From assembly GCF_042662225.1 (NCBI RefSeq), contig NZ_JBHSYQ010000016.1, positions 620,001-684,000 of the forward strand: a stretch of DNA of 64,000 nucleotides, written 5' to 3'. This document shows positions 16,348-24,729 of this stretch, piece after piece. This DNA is from Nibribacter roseus. GTDB lineage: Bacteria; Bacteroidota; Bacteroidia; Cytophagales; Hymenobacteraceae. How positions within the stretch are numbered: the first letter of the stretch is position 1; each line of letters begins with the position of its first letter. Position numbers and translations under genes: made by a program. The notes beneath the pieces were generated by a model. That model did not search any database. It had not been told where the DNA came from and saw only the letters and a program-made list of their open reading frames with translations.

Positions 16348-17382
16348 ATGTCGCTTTTCAGCAGATGGGTTACATATTTTTTAGTACTGGTTTCAAGCGT
16401 GATGCCATTGTGCAGTTTCGGGTATTCTAACGGTGGTACCCCTATTAAAAGTGAGAAGCCACAGCCTGCCACTTCTTCCCTGCCTGACCCTTTTGACACT
16501 GCTTTCTTTCCTGAGATGTTGGCCGGTGACGATTCTTTGTCTTGTGTAGTGCCTTTTATTAGGGCAGGTAATTTAATTCTAATTAAAGCCACCGCTGACA
16601 CAACCGAAGGTAATTTCATACTAGACACGGGTGCTCAGAACCTGGTATTGAATATTACTTATTTTCGTGACTACCCCACCATCCGGAACTCCACTGCTGA
16701 ACGCACCAGCGTGAATGGCTCCTCAGCCTCAGTGGTGAAAACCATGGTAAAAAAACTAACCGTAGGAGATTTAATTTACCAGCGAAGCAGGGCTGACCTG
16801 ATCAACCTGGGGCACATTGAAAATAGCAAAGGATTAAAGATTCTGGGCTTACTGGGCATGGACCTGTTCCGGCAATGCGAGATGATCATTGACTATGAGA
16901 AAAGCTTAATTTACTTCCACAGAGTGGGCAGAAAAGAATTTAAGACCTACCGTAACCGCTTATTAGAAGACACCTCGGCGCTGGCCAGCACCATTCCCTT
17001 TGAATTGATGGACAACCGCATAGTGGTGCGGAGCGAATTAGTGGGCAAAAAAGTGGATTTCATTATTGACAGCGGCGCCGAGACAAACCTGCTGGACAGC
17101 CGCCTACCTAATAAAATATTTGAGAATGTAACCATCACCGGAAGAGTGATGTTAGCCGGTACAGATAGCCGTAAAACAGAAGCTCTTCGGGGGAATTTAC
17201 GGAACATTGTGTTCGGTACTTTGTCAATTGACCATTTACCGGTATTGGTAACCAACCTGGAGAAAACCTGTTTTTCTTATAACGGCTGTATAAACGGAGT
17301 GCTAGGCTTTGATTTTCTGACGGTGAACAGCAAAAAGATCGGGTTTAATTTTGTGAGACGAGAAATGTATATATTCAAATGA
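16348..17382 (+). CDS. Retropepsin-like aspartic protease, secreted
   Basis: The 344-residue protein has an N-terminal hydrophobic export segment (WVTYFLVLVSSVMPLCSF) and two aspartic protease half-domains. The first has FILDTGAQNLVLN near residue 90 and the closing LGLLGMDLFRQCEMIIDYE. The second has FIIDSGAETNLLDSRLP near 230 and INGVLGFDFL at the end. Two D-T/S-G-A motifs in one chain mean it can act as an internal dimer, like other bacterial periplasmic clan AA proteases. The stop overlaps the next start (ATGA at 17379-17382), so it is co-translated with the glycogen-binding-like repeat protein. The substrate is unknown. Confidence 0.85.
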   Translation: MSLFSRWVTYFLVLVSSVMPLCSFGYSNGGTPIKSEKPQPATSSLPDPFDTAFFPEMLAGDDSLSCVVPFIRAGNLILIKATADTTEGNFILDTGAQNLVLNITYFRDYPTIRNSTAERTSVNGSSASVVKTMVKKLTVGDLIYQRSRADLINLGHIENSKGLKILGLLGMDLFRQCEMIIDYEKSLIYFHRVGRKEFKTYRNRLLEDTSALASTIPFELMDNRIVVRSELVGKKVDFIIDSGAETNLLDSRLPNKIFENVTITGRVMLAGTDSRKTEALRGNLRNIVFGTLSIDHLPVLVTNLEKTCFSYNGCINGVLGFDFLTVNSKKIGFNFVRREMYIFK

Positions 17383-18851
17383 GGCAGCCCCTGAAAAATT
17401 TATTTGGTGTGGCGCGCTTCACTTTGGCCACCCTGTTGCTTTTTCTACTGATAACGGTAGGTGTCAGCGCACAAACACATGTCAAAAAATACACCGTTAA
17501 AAACGGCAAAATGTTTATTGAGCTCAGCAAAGATCTTACTGCCGCCGCGGTAGACAGCTTTATTGTTCAGTTTGATTTAAAAGATCTGGGGCTGAAGCAT
17601 CTTTTCAAAAACCAATCACCTGATTCTCTTCAGCAACAAGGCTGGCAATTAGAGAAAAACACACCCGGCTTATATGTCATCAGTAAGCCGCTTATGGGTC
17701 TGGAGCATCTGGAGAACCCCGCTGAGAAAATAATGCTCACCGGCAAACAACCCGATTTTGAGAACTTCTTCCCGGCAGTGAATAGCAATGTACGGTTTGG
17801 GTACAACCGCTTTAAAAACAAGGCTCCTTTTGCGGTACAAGACTCTACCGTTACTTTTTACCTGCGCAATTATACCAAAGCCAACCAGGTGAAACTGGCA
17901 GGTAGCTTCAATAACTGGTCGCCTACTGCACAAAGCATGATTAAAACCGATAGTGGTTGGGTGGCACAGGTAAAACTAAAGCCGGGCAAGTACTGGTATA
18001 AATTTGTGGTAGATCACCAATGGGTGTTAGACGGTGACAACCAGATCAAAGAAAACGATGGCAGGGGCAATACAAACTCGGTTTTCTTTGTGCCCAACAC
18101 GTTGTTCTCTTTACCCGGCTTTACCCAGGCTAAACGGGTGTACCTGGCGGGCAGCTTTAACAACTGGCGCGAAAAAGAGCTGTTGATGCAAAAGAAATCT
18201 GACGGCTGGGCTTTGCCCCTGTACCTGGCTGAAGGTACCCACACGTATAAATTCATAGCCGACGGGAACTGGCACCACGACAGAAACAATAAAGACAGCT
18301 ACCCCGACGAATTTGGAGGAGTTAATTCAGTTAAAAGATTTGGCACCCCACAGATTTTCAGGCTTAACGGCTTTCCTAATGCCCGCACAGTCATTTTAGC
18401 TGGCTCGTTCAACAATTGGAGAGAAGATGAACTGTACCTGACCAATACCGCTACGGGTTGGGAAATACCTTATACCTTAGGCCCCGGTAACTATGAATAC
18501 AAATTTAAAGTGGATGGGCAGTGGGTAAAAGACCCATTGAACCCGCTAACGGTAGAAAACTTCAACGGCAGCGGCAACTCCTACTTGATCATTCAGCCCA
18601 ATTATACCTTCCGCCTGAAAGGGCACGGCAAAGCACGATCTGTTTATTTGGCCGGCGACTTCAACGGGTGGAGCCCTACTGCCTTGCCCATGAAGAAAGA
18701 AGGCGACGACTGGGTTTTCAGCGTGCACCTGCCCTTAGGCAAGAACCGTTATAAATTTGTGGTGGACGGAGAATGGATTATTGACCCCTCTAATAAATTG
18801 TGGGAACAGAACGAGCACCATACCGGCAACTCTATCCTCTGGATTGAATAA
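17379..18851 (+). CDS. Secreted protein with four tandem CBM48/AMPK-type glycogen-binding-like domains
   Basis: The 490 residues begin with a signal peptide (FTLATLLLFLLITVGVSAQ). Residues 35-150 are an unrecognised domain. Then the same module of about 83 residues repeats four times, with VKLAGSFNNW near 172, VYLAGSFNNW at 254, VILAGSFNNW at 338 and VYLAGDFNGW at 422. Each unit ends with a YKFVVDHQW- or YKFVVDGEW-like strand. This is the E-set/CBM48 fold that binds alpha-glucans in AMPK beta and branching enzymes. There is no catalytic domain, so it is a binding or scaffold protein outside the cytoplasm. It overlaps the protease gene by four bases and lies near the amylase gene. Confidence 0.88.
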   Translation: MRQPLKNLFGVARFTLATLLLFLLITVGVSAQTHVKKYTVKNGKMFIELSKDLTAAAVDSFIVQFDLKDLGLKHLFKNQSPDSLQQQGWQLEKNTPGLYVISKPLMGLEHLENPAEKIMLTGKQPDFENFFPAVNSNVRFGYNRFKNKAPFAVQDSTVTFYLRNYTKANQVKLAGSFNNWSPTAQSMIKTDSGWVAQVKLKPGKYWYKFVVDHQWVLDGDNQIKENDGRGNTNSVFFVPNTLFSLPGFTQAKRVYLAGSFNNWREKELLMQKKSDGWALPLYLAEGTHTYKFIADGNWHHDRNNKDSYPDEFGGVNSVKRFGTPQIFRLNGFPNARTVILAGSFNNWREDELYLTNTATGWEIPYTLGPGNYEYKFKVDGQWVKDPLNPLTVENFNGSGNSYLIIQPNYTFRLKGHGKARSVYLAGDFNGWSPTALPMKKEGDDWVFSVHLPLGKNRYKFVVDGEWIIDPSNKLWEQNEHHTGNSILWIE

Positions 18852-18871
18852 TTTTTTCTGAAAGCAATTAC

Positions 18872-18911
18872 CTGTTTTAGGCCTGCTTTTGAAAAAGCAG
18901 GCCTAAAACAG
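18872..18911. repeat. Palindrome family copy with perfect 19-bp arms
   Basis: CTGTTTTAGGCCTGCTTTT (18872-18890), a 2-base loop and the exact reverse complement (18893-18911). It lies 20 bases after the stop of the CBM48 repeat gene. Confidence 0.92.
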
Positions 18912-19002
18912 ACTTTTTGAAACTTCCTGATTAGCGATTGATCAAAAAAACTGTTCATTTCTACTTAAGTTACAGCGGAAACCTGCATATTAGGTAGCAG
19001 AA

Positions 19003-20154
19003 ATGCGGTACTCCTCTTCTTCTACTTTTTCTGTGGCACCTACTCATGGCTATACCTATATAAGAAGCGCCTGTTTTCTGGTTCTACTGCTGTTGTTGGG
19101 CTTTCATGCTCAGGCCCAAGATCCTTTTGCCAATTATATCTCCCAAGATTCCATTGATGCCTACGCACTTCGTACACCCAAAAACCTCACCCATTCCATT
19201 GAAACATTAACGCACCACCTGGTTTTTCCCTATGAAAGGGAGCAGGACAAGGTACGTAGCATCTACGCCTGGATAGTGGGTAACTTAAACTACGATCATA
19301 ATTTGGCCAGAAAAGAAAAGAGGCCAAGAATTAAACCTCACCTTATACTTAGGTACCGGAGAGCCGTTTGTATAGGCTATGCAGATTTGTTTAACGCCAT
19401 GTGTGCCCAGGCAGGCATAAAAAGCACCTGGGTAAGCGGCTACACCAGAGAATACAACTTCAAAAGCAAGAAACCCTTTTCTTGGTCTGAACACGCCTGG
19501 AATGCGGTAAACATTGAAGGTGAATGGTTCTTGCTAGACCCCACCTGGGAAAATAAAAGCATCCGAAAAACTAAGGTTGTACACCAGGGGAAAACGGTAG
19601 AACGAGTGAAGATCTCTGTTGGAGATCAATATTTCCTCACAAATCCGGAAGACTTTGTACTAGACCATCTCCCTGATAACCCGGTGTGGCAATTGCTTCC
19701 TTGCCCCCTCTCCCTATCTGATTTTCAAATGGGCCTGCCAAATGTAGAAGCACTCCTTTTACGCCCTGACACCTGCTATAATTATAACGACACGCTGGCT
19801 GCCCAAGAAAAGCTCAATCCTGCTTACCGGGAATTACTTTCGGGCTACACCGCCTATAGCTATAACCCAAAGAACCATGTAACATTGGGTTTGTCATTAA
19901 TGAACTATGGCAGTCATTTGTCTCTGCTCAACAGCAAGAACAAAGATTTGGACTGGCTTGGGCGGCTGGAGCAGGAACAATTGGTGCTTTCTTATTACCA
20001 GCAGTCATTACCCCACTTGCGCAAGAGCAAGAGAAAGCACTTTTTGAAGGCCTGTAAAAAGAATATTAAGAGCTGCAAAAAAAGGCTGCACAGCTATAAG
20101 CAAAAAGCTAAAAAACAGCGGCAGATCATGGAAAAACAACGGCAGAAGGTTTAA
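19003..20154 (+). CDS. Secreted transglutaminase-like protein
   Basis: The 383-residue protein has a signal peptide after a short polar lead (ACFLVLLLLLGFHAQAQ). It carries a transglutaminase-like core with the Cys in RRAVCIGYADLFNAMCAQAG, the His in SWSEHAWNAVNIEGEW and the Asp in FLLDPTW, the complete papain-like triad. The region before it (VFPYEREQDKVRSIYAWIVG) is the usual helix of the family. The C-terminus is very basic (KKNIKSCKKRLHSYKQKAKK), which may bind a polymer or membrane. It probably acts in the periplasm as a protease or crosslinker. No partner gene is obvious. Confidence 0.85.
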   Translation: MRYSSSSTFSVAPTHGYTYIRSACFLVLLLLLGFHAQAQDPFANYISQDSIDAYALRTPKNLTHSIETLTHHLVFPYEREQDKVRSIYAWIVGNLNYDHNLARKEKRPRIKPHLILRYRRAVCIGYADLFNAMCAQAGIKSTWVSGYTREYNFKSKKPFSWSEHAWNAVNIEGEWFLLDPTWENKSIRKTKVVHQGKTVERVKISVGDQYFLTNPEDFVLDHLPDNPVWQLLPCPLSLSDFQMGLPNVEALLLRPDTCYNYNDTLAAQEKLNPAYRELLSGYTAYSYNPKNHVTLGLSLMNYGSHLSLLNSKNKDLDWLGRLEQEQLVLSYYQQSLPHLRKSKRKHFLKACKKNIKSCKKRLHSYKQKAKKQRQIMEKQRQKV

Positions 20155-20203
20155 ACATCTGCCCTAAACCCATTACCTTTCTTGTTCACTAAGTCATATC
20201 TTT

Positions 20204-20938
20204 ATGCGAATAGCCCTACTCTTTCTGGTTTGCTTTTTTCTTTGTGGTTGCTCTACACAAAATTTAAAAGGGAATTCCAAAAGCAGTCTTCCAAACATTC
20301 TGGTTTTTTACAAAACCACTGGCTATTATCACAAATCAATTCCTGAAGGGCTGAGAGCCATTCAAAAATTAGGTCAAGAAAATGGCTTTAAAGTAGACAC
20401 CACTAAAAACGCCGCCTATTTCACACCTGATTCACTTGCCAAATACAAAGCGGTTGTTTTTTTGAGCACTACCCAAGATGTGCTCAACCCTGTTCAGCAA
20501 ACAGCATTTGAAAAATACATACAGGCGGGTAACGGTTTTGTGGGGATTCATGCCGCTACAGACACGGAGTATGATTGGCCTTGGTACAATCAATTGGTAG
20601 GCGCTTATTTTGAAAGCCACCCTGAGGTACAGAACGCGACTGTAGTGGTGCAAGACAAATCTCATATATCTACCAGCTTCTTGCCTGACCGCTGGGACCG
20701 CCGTGACGAGTGGTACAACTTCAAGAGCATTAACCCCAATATTAAAGTGTTGGCCACCTTAGATGAAACCACTTACAAGGGGGGCAAGAACGGCCAGCAA
20801 CACCCTATTATTTGGTACCATGAGTTTGATGGAGGCAGAGCCTTTTACACAGCCGGCGGCCATACAAATGAAAGCTTTCAGGAGCCCCTCTTTTTACAGC
20901 ACCTTTTAGGAGGCATCAAATACGCCATTGGAAAATAA
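20204..20938 (+). CDS. ThuA domain lipoprotein
   Basis: The 244-residue protein has a lipoprotein signal (LLFLVCFFLCGC, lipobox LCGC), so it is anchored in a membrane. The rest is a ThuA-type domain, a glutamine amidotransferase-like fold without the catalytic Cys: NILVFYKTTGYYHKSIPEGL, VFLSTTQDVLNP, GNGFVGIHAATDTEYDWPWY, HPIIWYHEFDGGRAFYTAGG and LGGIKYAIGK. ThuA proteins of Bacteroidota are linked to sugar use, including trehalose-related functions, which fits the alpha-glucan genes that follow. The reaction is not known. A strong bidirectional terminator follows. Confidence 0.9.
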   Translation: MRIALLFLVCFFLCGCSTQNLKGNSKSSLPNILVFYKTTGYYHKSIPEGLRAIQKLGQENGFKVDTTKNAAYFTPDSLAKYKAVVFLSTTQDVLNPVQQTAFEKYIQAGNGFVGIHAATDTEYDWPWYNQLVGAYFESHPEVQNATVVVQDKSHISTSFLPDRWDRRDEWYNFKSINPNIKVLATLDETTYKGGKNGQQHPIIWYHEFDGGRAFYTAGGHTNESFQEPLFLQHLLGGIKYAIGK

Positions 20939-20945
20939 CCCTTAC

Positions 20946-20989
20946 AAAAAGAAAGAGCTGCTCTGTTATAAGGGCAGCTCTTTCTTTTT
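20946..20989. terminator. Bidirectional terminator between convergent genes
   Basis: A perfect 16-bp stem (AAAAAGAAAGAGCTGC at 20946 with its reverse complement ending at 20989) with T runs on both strands separates the ThuA gene (plus) from the YciE/F gene (minus). Confidence 0.85.
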
Positions 20990-21002
20990 ATGATAAAGTC
21001 CA

Positions 21003-21512
21003 TTAAAGGATTCCTTTTCCGGGCATGGCTTTCACGTTCACATTATTTTTAGCGATCACATTGAGCAGAGTATCTGTTTTCTGCTCTTCTTCCAGGGTTG
21101 TTCTGAGCATGTCGGCAATCTCGGTAAAGCCTAGTTCCTCTGCAAGATAAGTGGCGGTACCGTAGCCGGAAATTTCATAGTGCTCTATCTTTTGGGCTCC
21201 GCAAATCAAAGAAGCATCCATTACCTCTGGCGTAGCGTCTTTGTGCATTACCTTCTCCCCTTCGGCTATCAAACCTTTCATACTAGGGTTACCGTCACCT
21301 TCAGGACTAATGCCAAGTTGAGCGGCAACTTTCTCCAGACGCTCTATCTGAACTTCTGTTTCTTTCAGGTGTTTGCTGAATGCCTCTTTCAGTTCTTTAT
21401 TCTGCGCTTTCTCTATCATGCGTGGCAACCCCATCAAGATAAGCTTTTCACCACTGTATAAATTCTGCACCTCGTGACTTAGCAAGTCCTGCAGTGTTTT
21501 TAAATCGGCCAT
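21003..21512 (-). CDS. YciE/YciF ferritin-like protein (DUF892)
   Basis: The 169-residue protein forms a ferritin-like four-helix bundle: LQDLLSHEVQNLYSGEKLIL in helix 1, KHLKETEVQIERLEKVAAQL in helix 2, CGAQKIEHYEISGYGTATYL in helix 3 and EEEQKTDTLLNVIAKN in helix 4. The Glu and His residues at the metal positions (E14, E51, E119/H120, E154 region) are present. Members are induced by stress and starvation and are thought to bind iron or oxidise it. The length is normal. The gene is transcribed alone. Confidence 0.9.
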   Translation of the reverse strand: MADLKTLQDLLSHEVQNLYSGEKLILMGLPRMIEKAQNKELKEAFSKHLKETEVQIERLEKVAAQLGISPEGDGNPSMKGLIAEGEKVMHKDATPEVMDASLICGAQKIEHYEISGYGTATYLAEELGFTEIADMLRTTLEEEQKTDTLLNVIAKNNVNVKAMPGKGIL

Positions 21513-21632
21513 GGTTCGTATTTTAAAAGTTAAACATCTATTTCACCTCCTATGGTACGAGCGGGAGTGTTAGTAGTTAGTATCTGCCAGGCGGTTTTCA
21601 GTAATCAACATTTTAGAACAATACGTAAAGGC

Positions 21633-21684
21633 AGCGGGCTGTTTTGAAGCTGATTTCTGAAAATCAGTCCCAAAACAGCCCGCT
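21633..21684. repeat. Palindrome family copy with 24-bp arms (three mismatches)
   Basis: Arms 21633-21656 and 21661-21684 pair except for three positions in the middle. The outer block AGCGGGCTGTTTT is perfectly matched. It lies 24 bases after the stop of the amylase gene on the minus strand. Confidence 0.85.
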
Positions 21685-21707
21685 AAGTCTGCAACAATGA
21701 AGGAAGC

Positions 21708-24527
21708 TTACAGAACCAGTACCTGTACTGTTTTAGCGGTACTGCCAGTGATAAGCTTGCACAAATACATACCTGGAGAAAGCTTGGCACCTTTGTCTGA
21801 AGTGAGAGTTTGCTGTAGTTGCTGGCTACCTGCTGCCTGACGGCCTAAAGAGCGGTTCACTACCAGGCGCCCAACCTGATCATACAGTTGTAAAGTCACT
21901 TCTGAAGAGGAAGCTAACGTGTACCTCACGTTCAGTAAGCCAGAAACAGTAGGGTTAGGGTACGCCACCATGCTTTCCACCAGTCCGCCCTTTTCTTCTT
22001 TTACCTTGGTCAATATTCCGTTGTCATTTAATCTGACAGAGGTATATAAACGAAGTTCACCTGGCTGCAGGGCAATGTTCTGGTTCACATTGTTTACAGT
22101 TACCTCCTGACCGGTTATGTAGTCATACCAAGTGCCAGTGCTCTGGAAGTTAGGGTTGATGTTGCCCGCGGTTACGCCAAAATTCCCCAGCACCGTTACA
22201 TTCATGCTAGAATGGTTTAAGTGAATAGATTTAAGCGCACCAGATAAATTAAGGTTATAATCTGTTGTCTCGAAAGCTGGGTGATCAATGCGTAGTTTAA
22301 TTAGCGCCAAGTACACATCATAGAGTTTTTTACGCTCCGGCACGGTGTAGTAATTCCACAAGATAGGCTTGTTTCCGGTGCGGCCGTTTTGATTGATTGG
22401 AATATCATATCCCAACTCTCCAAATTGCCAAATCATTTTAGGACCGGGTATGGTGAAGAAAAATCCGGCGGCTAACTGCATCCTTTCCAAGGCGGTGTTC
22501 AGGTTCTTTATGTTGTAACCGGTGGTGCTGTTACCGTACTGCAGTGCCTCTACCATTTGGCGTTCCTCATCATGGCTTTCCATGTAGCCTACCACATGCG
22601 GATGGCTCCAGCCACGTTGTTTATAGGAGATCCAGTTGAAGTTGGAGTTATTGGTATAGCCCAGAATAGCTTCTTTGTAGTTTGTGTGCAGGTTACCCCA
22701 CAGCATCATTCCGTAATTAGCTAGAACTGTTTCTTCATCATTATTGGCAAAATGCTCCAGAATTACATACGCGTCATCATCTACTGACCAGATGTGGTCT
22801 GCCATGCGTTTTAGAATATCTATCCGGCTTTGGTCATATTGGGCCCAGGCATCCCAACTTCCTATCGTCTGCTTCTGAGTGAAGCCTTTAGAAAGGTCGA
22901 AACGGTAACCGTCTACTTTGTACTCCTGCAACCAGAATTCATTTACCCTGTCAATAAAGTACTTAGTGGCCGCACTCTCATGGTTGAAATCATGGCCTAC
23001 GTTTGCCTCATGTTTAGGGGTGGGGTTAAACCAGGGGCTTTCAGGTGTTGTTTGGCCGGTAGCACTGTTGTAATACAGCTGCACCATAGGTGATTGCCCG
23101 TATGAATGGTTTAACACCATGTCTAATATCACCGCCATACCACGCGCATGGGCGGCATCAATAAACTGCTTCAGCTTCTGCTTTGTGCCATAGTATTTAT
23201 CTGGAGCGAAGTAATAGGCGGGGTTATATCCCCAGCTTAAGTTGCCTTCAAACTCCTGCACCGGCATTAACTCTATGGCGTTCACTCCCAGCCGGCTCAA
23301 ATAGTTCAGGGTGTCAATCATGGTCTGGTAATCATGCTTTTCTATAAAGTCACGTACCAACAGTTCATAAATGACCAAATCTGTTTTCTTGGGCTTATCA
23401 AAATTTGCCACTTGCCAAGTGTACTCTGGCTGACTTGTCTGAAATACCGTAACCATTCCGCTGGCTTTTCCGGTGGGGTAAGGCATCAGGTTAGGGTATG
23501 TTTCTGCAGAGATGTATCGGTCTTCATTAGGGTCCAGTACTTTTTCAGCGTAAGGATCTCCTATTCTTATGTTTTCATCTACCAGATACTGGTAAGCATA
23601 TTCCTGCCCCGGAGTAAGATTATTAATCTGAACCCAAAATCGATTTCCATCGGGGGTTTTGTTCATAGGAGTGGCTCCTACTACCCAATTATTAAACCCA
23701 CCCACTACATAAGCACTTTGCTTTCCGGGAGCATAAAGGTGAAGCAGTACACTGGTGGGGCTCAGGTAAGTGACGCCGTCTTTGGCATTGGCGGGCAAGG
23801 CCTCTACGGGCATAGGTGCCCGAACCACAAAAGTGAAAGAATCTGCCGTAATGGTGTTGTTCACCTCAGCTACCAGTTTCACTTTATTGGCACCGGTAGT
23901 GGTTGCGGTGACAGAACGTGTAATGATGGTGGCATTGGCTTCTTCCTGTACTTTTTCGCCGTTTATGTACAGCATTAGCTTTGCGCTGGCAGATGAGTTT
24001 CCCTGCACCTCCACCACTTGGTTCTGGTTCACAAACAGCCCATTCATGCCTACTGTAGGCTGTGAAAAAGAAACGTTAATGTTGCCGGTTTGGTAGATAG
24101 GAACCTGTATGTCTTTGCCCCCTGTATCTTTTCCCTCCCGGCTACCGTTAGAGTTCCGGAACACAAACATCAGAGCCTTGATTTCTTCATTGGCCGGTAC
24201 GTTATAGTAAGTGCGGGGTGTTAGGGTGATCCGGTACATATTATTACCTAAAGGCTCCATTCTGGCTTTTTCAAGGTTTGTAGTCCACCCAGCTATCACA
24301 TGCTTCCAATCAGACTCATTGGCGCTGTTGTTCGTTAATACACCAGTATGGGCGTAAATAGGAGGAGCCACATTGGCCAAACCACCGGTGCCTTTGGTAG
24401 CATCAAACGTAATAGTGACAGGCTCATCAGCGGTGGGGAAAGCCGGAGACCATGTGACCACCTGCGCCTGTACCGCCTGCACCAGAAACACCAGCAACAA
24501 GCCAAGCAAACGAAACGTAGTTTTCAT
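21708..24527 (-). CDS. Secreted alpha-amylase family (GH13) protein with T9SS C-terminal domain
   Basis: The ATG at 24527 puts a clean signal peptide first (TTFRLLGLLLVFLVQAVQAQ) and gives 939 residues. Residues 20-330 hold several Ig/E-set domains, including a CBM48-like one (AYVVGGFNNWVVGATPMNK). The GH13 barrel follows, with the nucleophile D544 in VDGYRFDLSKG, the acid/base E591 in YVILEHFA and the third carboxylate D653 in YMESHDEER, so it should be active. The last 85 residues are a type IX secretion sorting domain (VAYPNPTVSGLLNVRYTL, then SPGMYLCKLITG and KTVQVLVL), which sends the enzyme to the cell surface or medium. It probably degrades external starch or glycogen and feeds the glucan cluster next door. 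Confidence 0.93.
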   Translation of the reverse strand: MKTTFRLLGLLLVFLVQAVQAQVVTWSPAFPTADEPVTITFDATKGTGGLANVAPPIYAHTGVLTNNSANESDWKHVIAGWTTNLEKARMEPLGNNMYRITLTPRTYYNVPANEEIKALMFVFRNSNGSREGKDTGGKDIQVPIYQTGNINVSFSQPTVGMNGLFVNQNQVVEVQGNSSASAKLMLYINGEKVQEEANATIITRSVTATTTGANKVKLVAEVNNTITADSFTFVVRAPMPVEALPANAKDGVTYLSPTSVLLHLYAPGKQSAYVVGGFNNWVVGATPMNKTPDGNRFWVQINNLTPGQEYAYQYLVDENIRIGDPYAEKVLDPNEDRYISAETYPNLMPYPTGKASGMVTVFQTSQPEYTWQVANFDKPKKTDLVIYELLVRDFIEKHDYQTMIDTLNYLSRLGVNAIELMPVQEFEGNLSWGYNPAYYFAPDKYYGTKQKLKQFIDAAHARGMAVILDMVLNHSYGQSPMVQLYYNSATGQTTPESPWFNPTPKHEANVGHDFNHESAATKYFIDRVNEFWLQEYKVDGYRFDLSKGFTQKQTIGSWDAWAQYDQSRIDILKRMADHIWSVDDDAYVILEHFANNDEETVLANYGMMLWGNLHTNYKEAILGYTNNSNFNWISYKQRGWSHPHVVGYMESHDEERQMVEALQYGNSTTGYNIKNLNTALERMQLAAGFFFTIPGPKMIWQFGELGYDIPINQNGRTGNKPILWNYYTVPERKKLYDVYLALIKLRIDHPAFETTDYNLNLSGALKSIHLNHSSMNVTVLGNFGVTAGNINPNFQSTGTWYDYITGQEVTVNNVNQNIALQPGELRLYTSVRLNDNGILTKVKEEKGGLVESMVAYPNPTVSGLLNVRYTLASSSEVTLQLYDQVGRLVVNRSLGRQAAGSQQLQQTLTSDKGAKLSPGMYLCKLITGSTAKTVQVLVL

Positions 24528-24678
24528 ACAATAGGCAAAGTTTATAAGGTAAAACAATCTGAAAGAATTGAAAACGAATTTACGAAATCGATTTCCTTAG
24601 CAATTTATTAATTATACCTTATTAACCAATGCCTTTTTTATCATTTTTACACCCATTTAAAATCTAACGCCTTACCAG

Positions 24679-24709
24679 TTGCACTGTGCTGCGTAGAAAC
24701 GTAATTTAC
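24679..24709 (+). promoter_or_regulatory. Candidate promoter of the branching enzyme gene
   Basis: TTG at 24679-24681, a 20-base spacer and TAATTTAC at 24702-24709 partly match the Bacteroidota promoter (TTG, 19-21 bases, TAnnTTTG). The last two bases of the -7 box deviate. The start codon is 20 bases further on. Confidence 0.35.
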
Positions 24710-24729
24710 CCCAACTATATACTAGACCC

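Noticed and set aside
21540..21560. Perfect Shine-Dalgarno-like AGGAGG on the minus strand near the YciE/F start
   Set aside because: It precedes an ATG that stops after three codons and is too far from the real start. This phylum rarely uses such sites.
23334..23978. Long open frame (214 codons) on the plus strand
   Set aside because: It lies entirely antisense to the well-supported amylase gene and has no domain. Such antisense frames are expected from codon bias.
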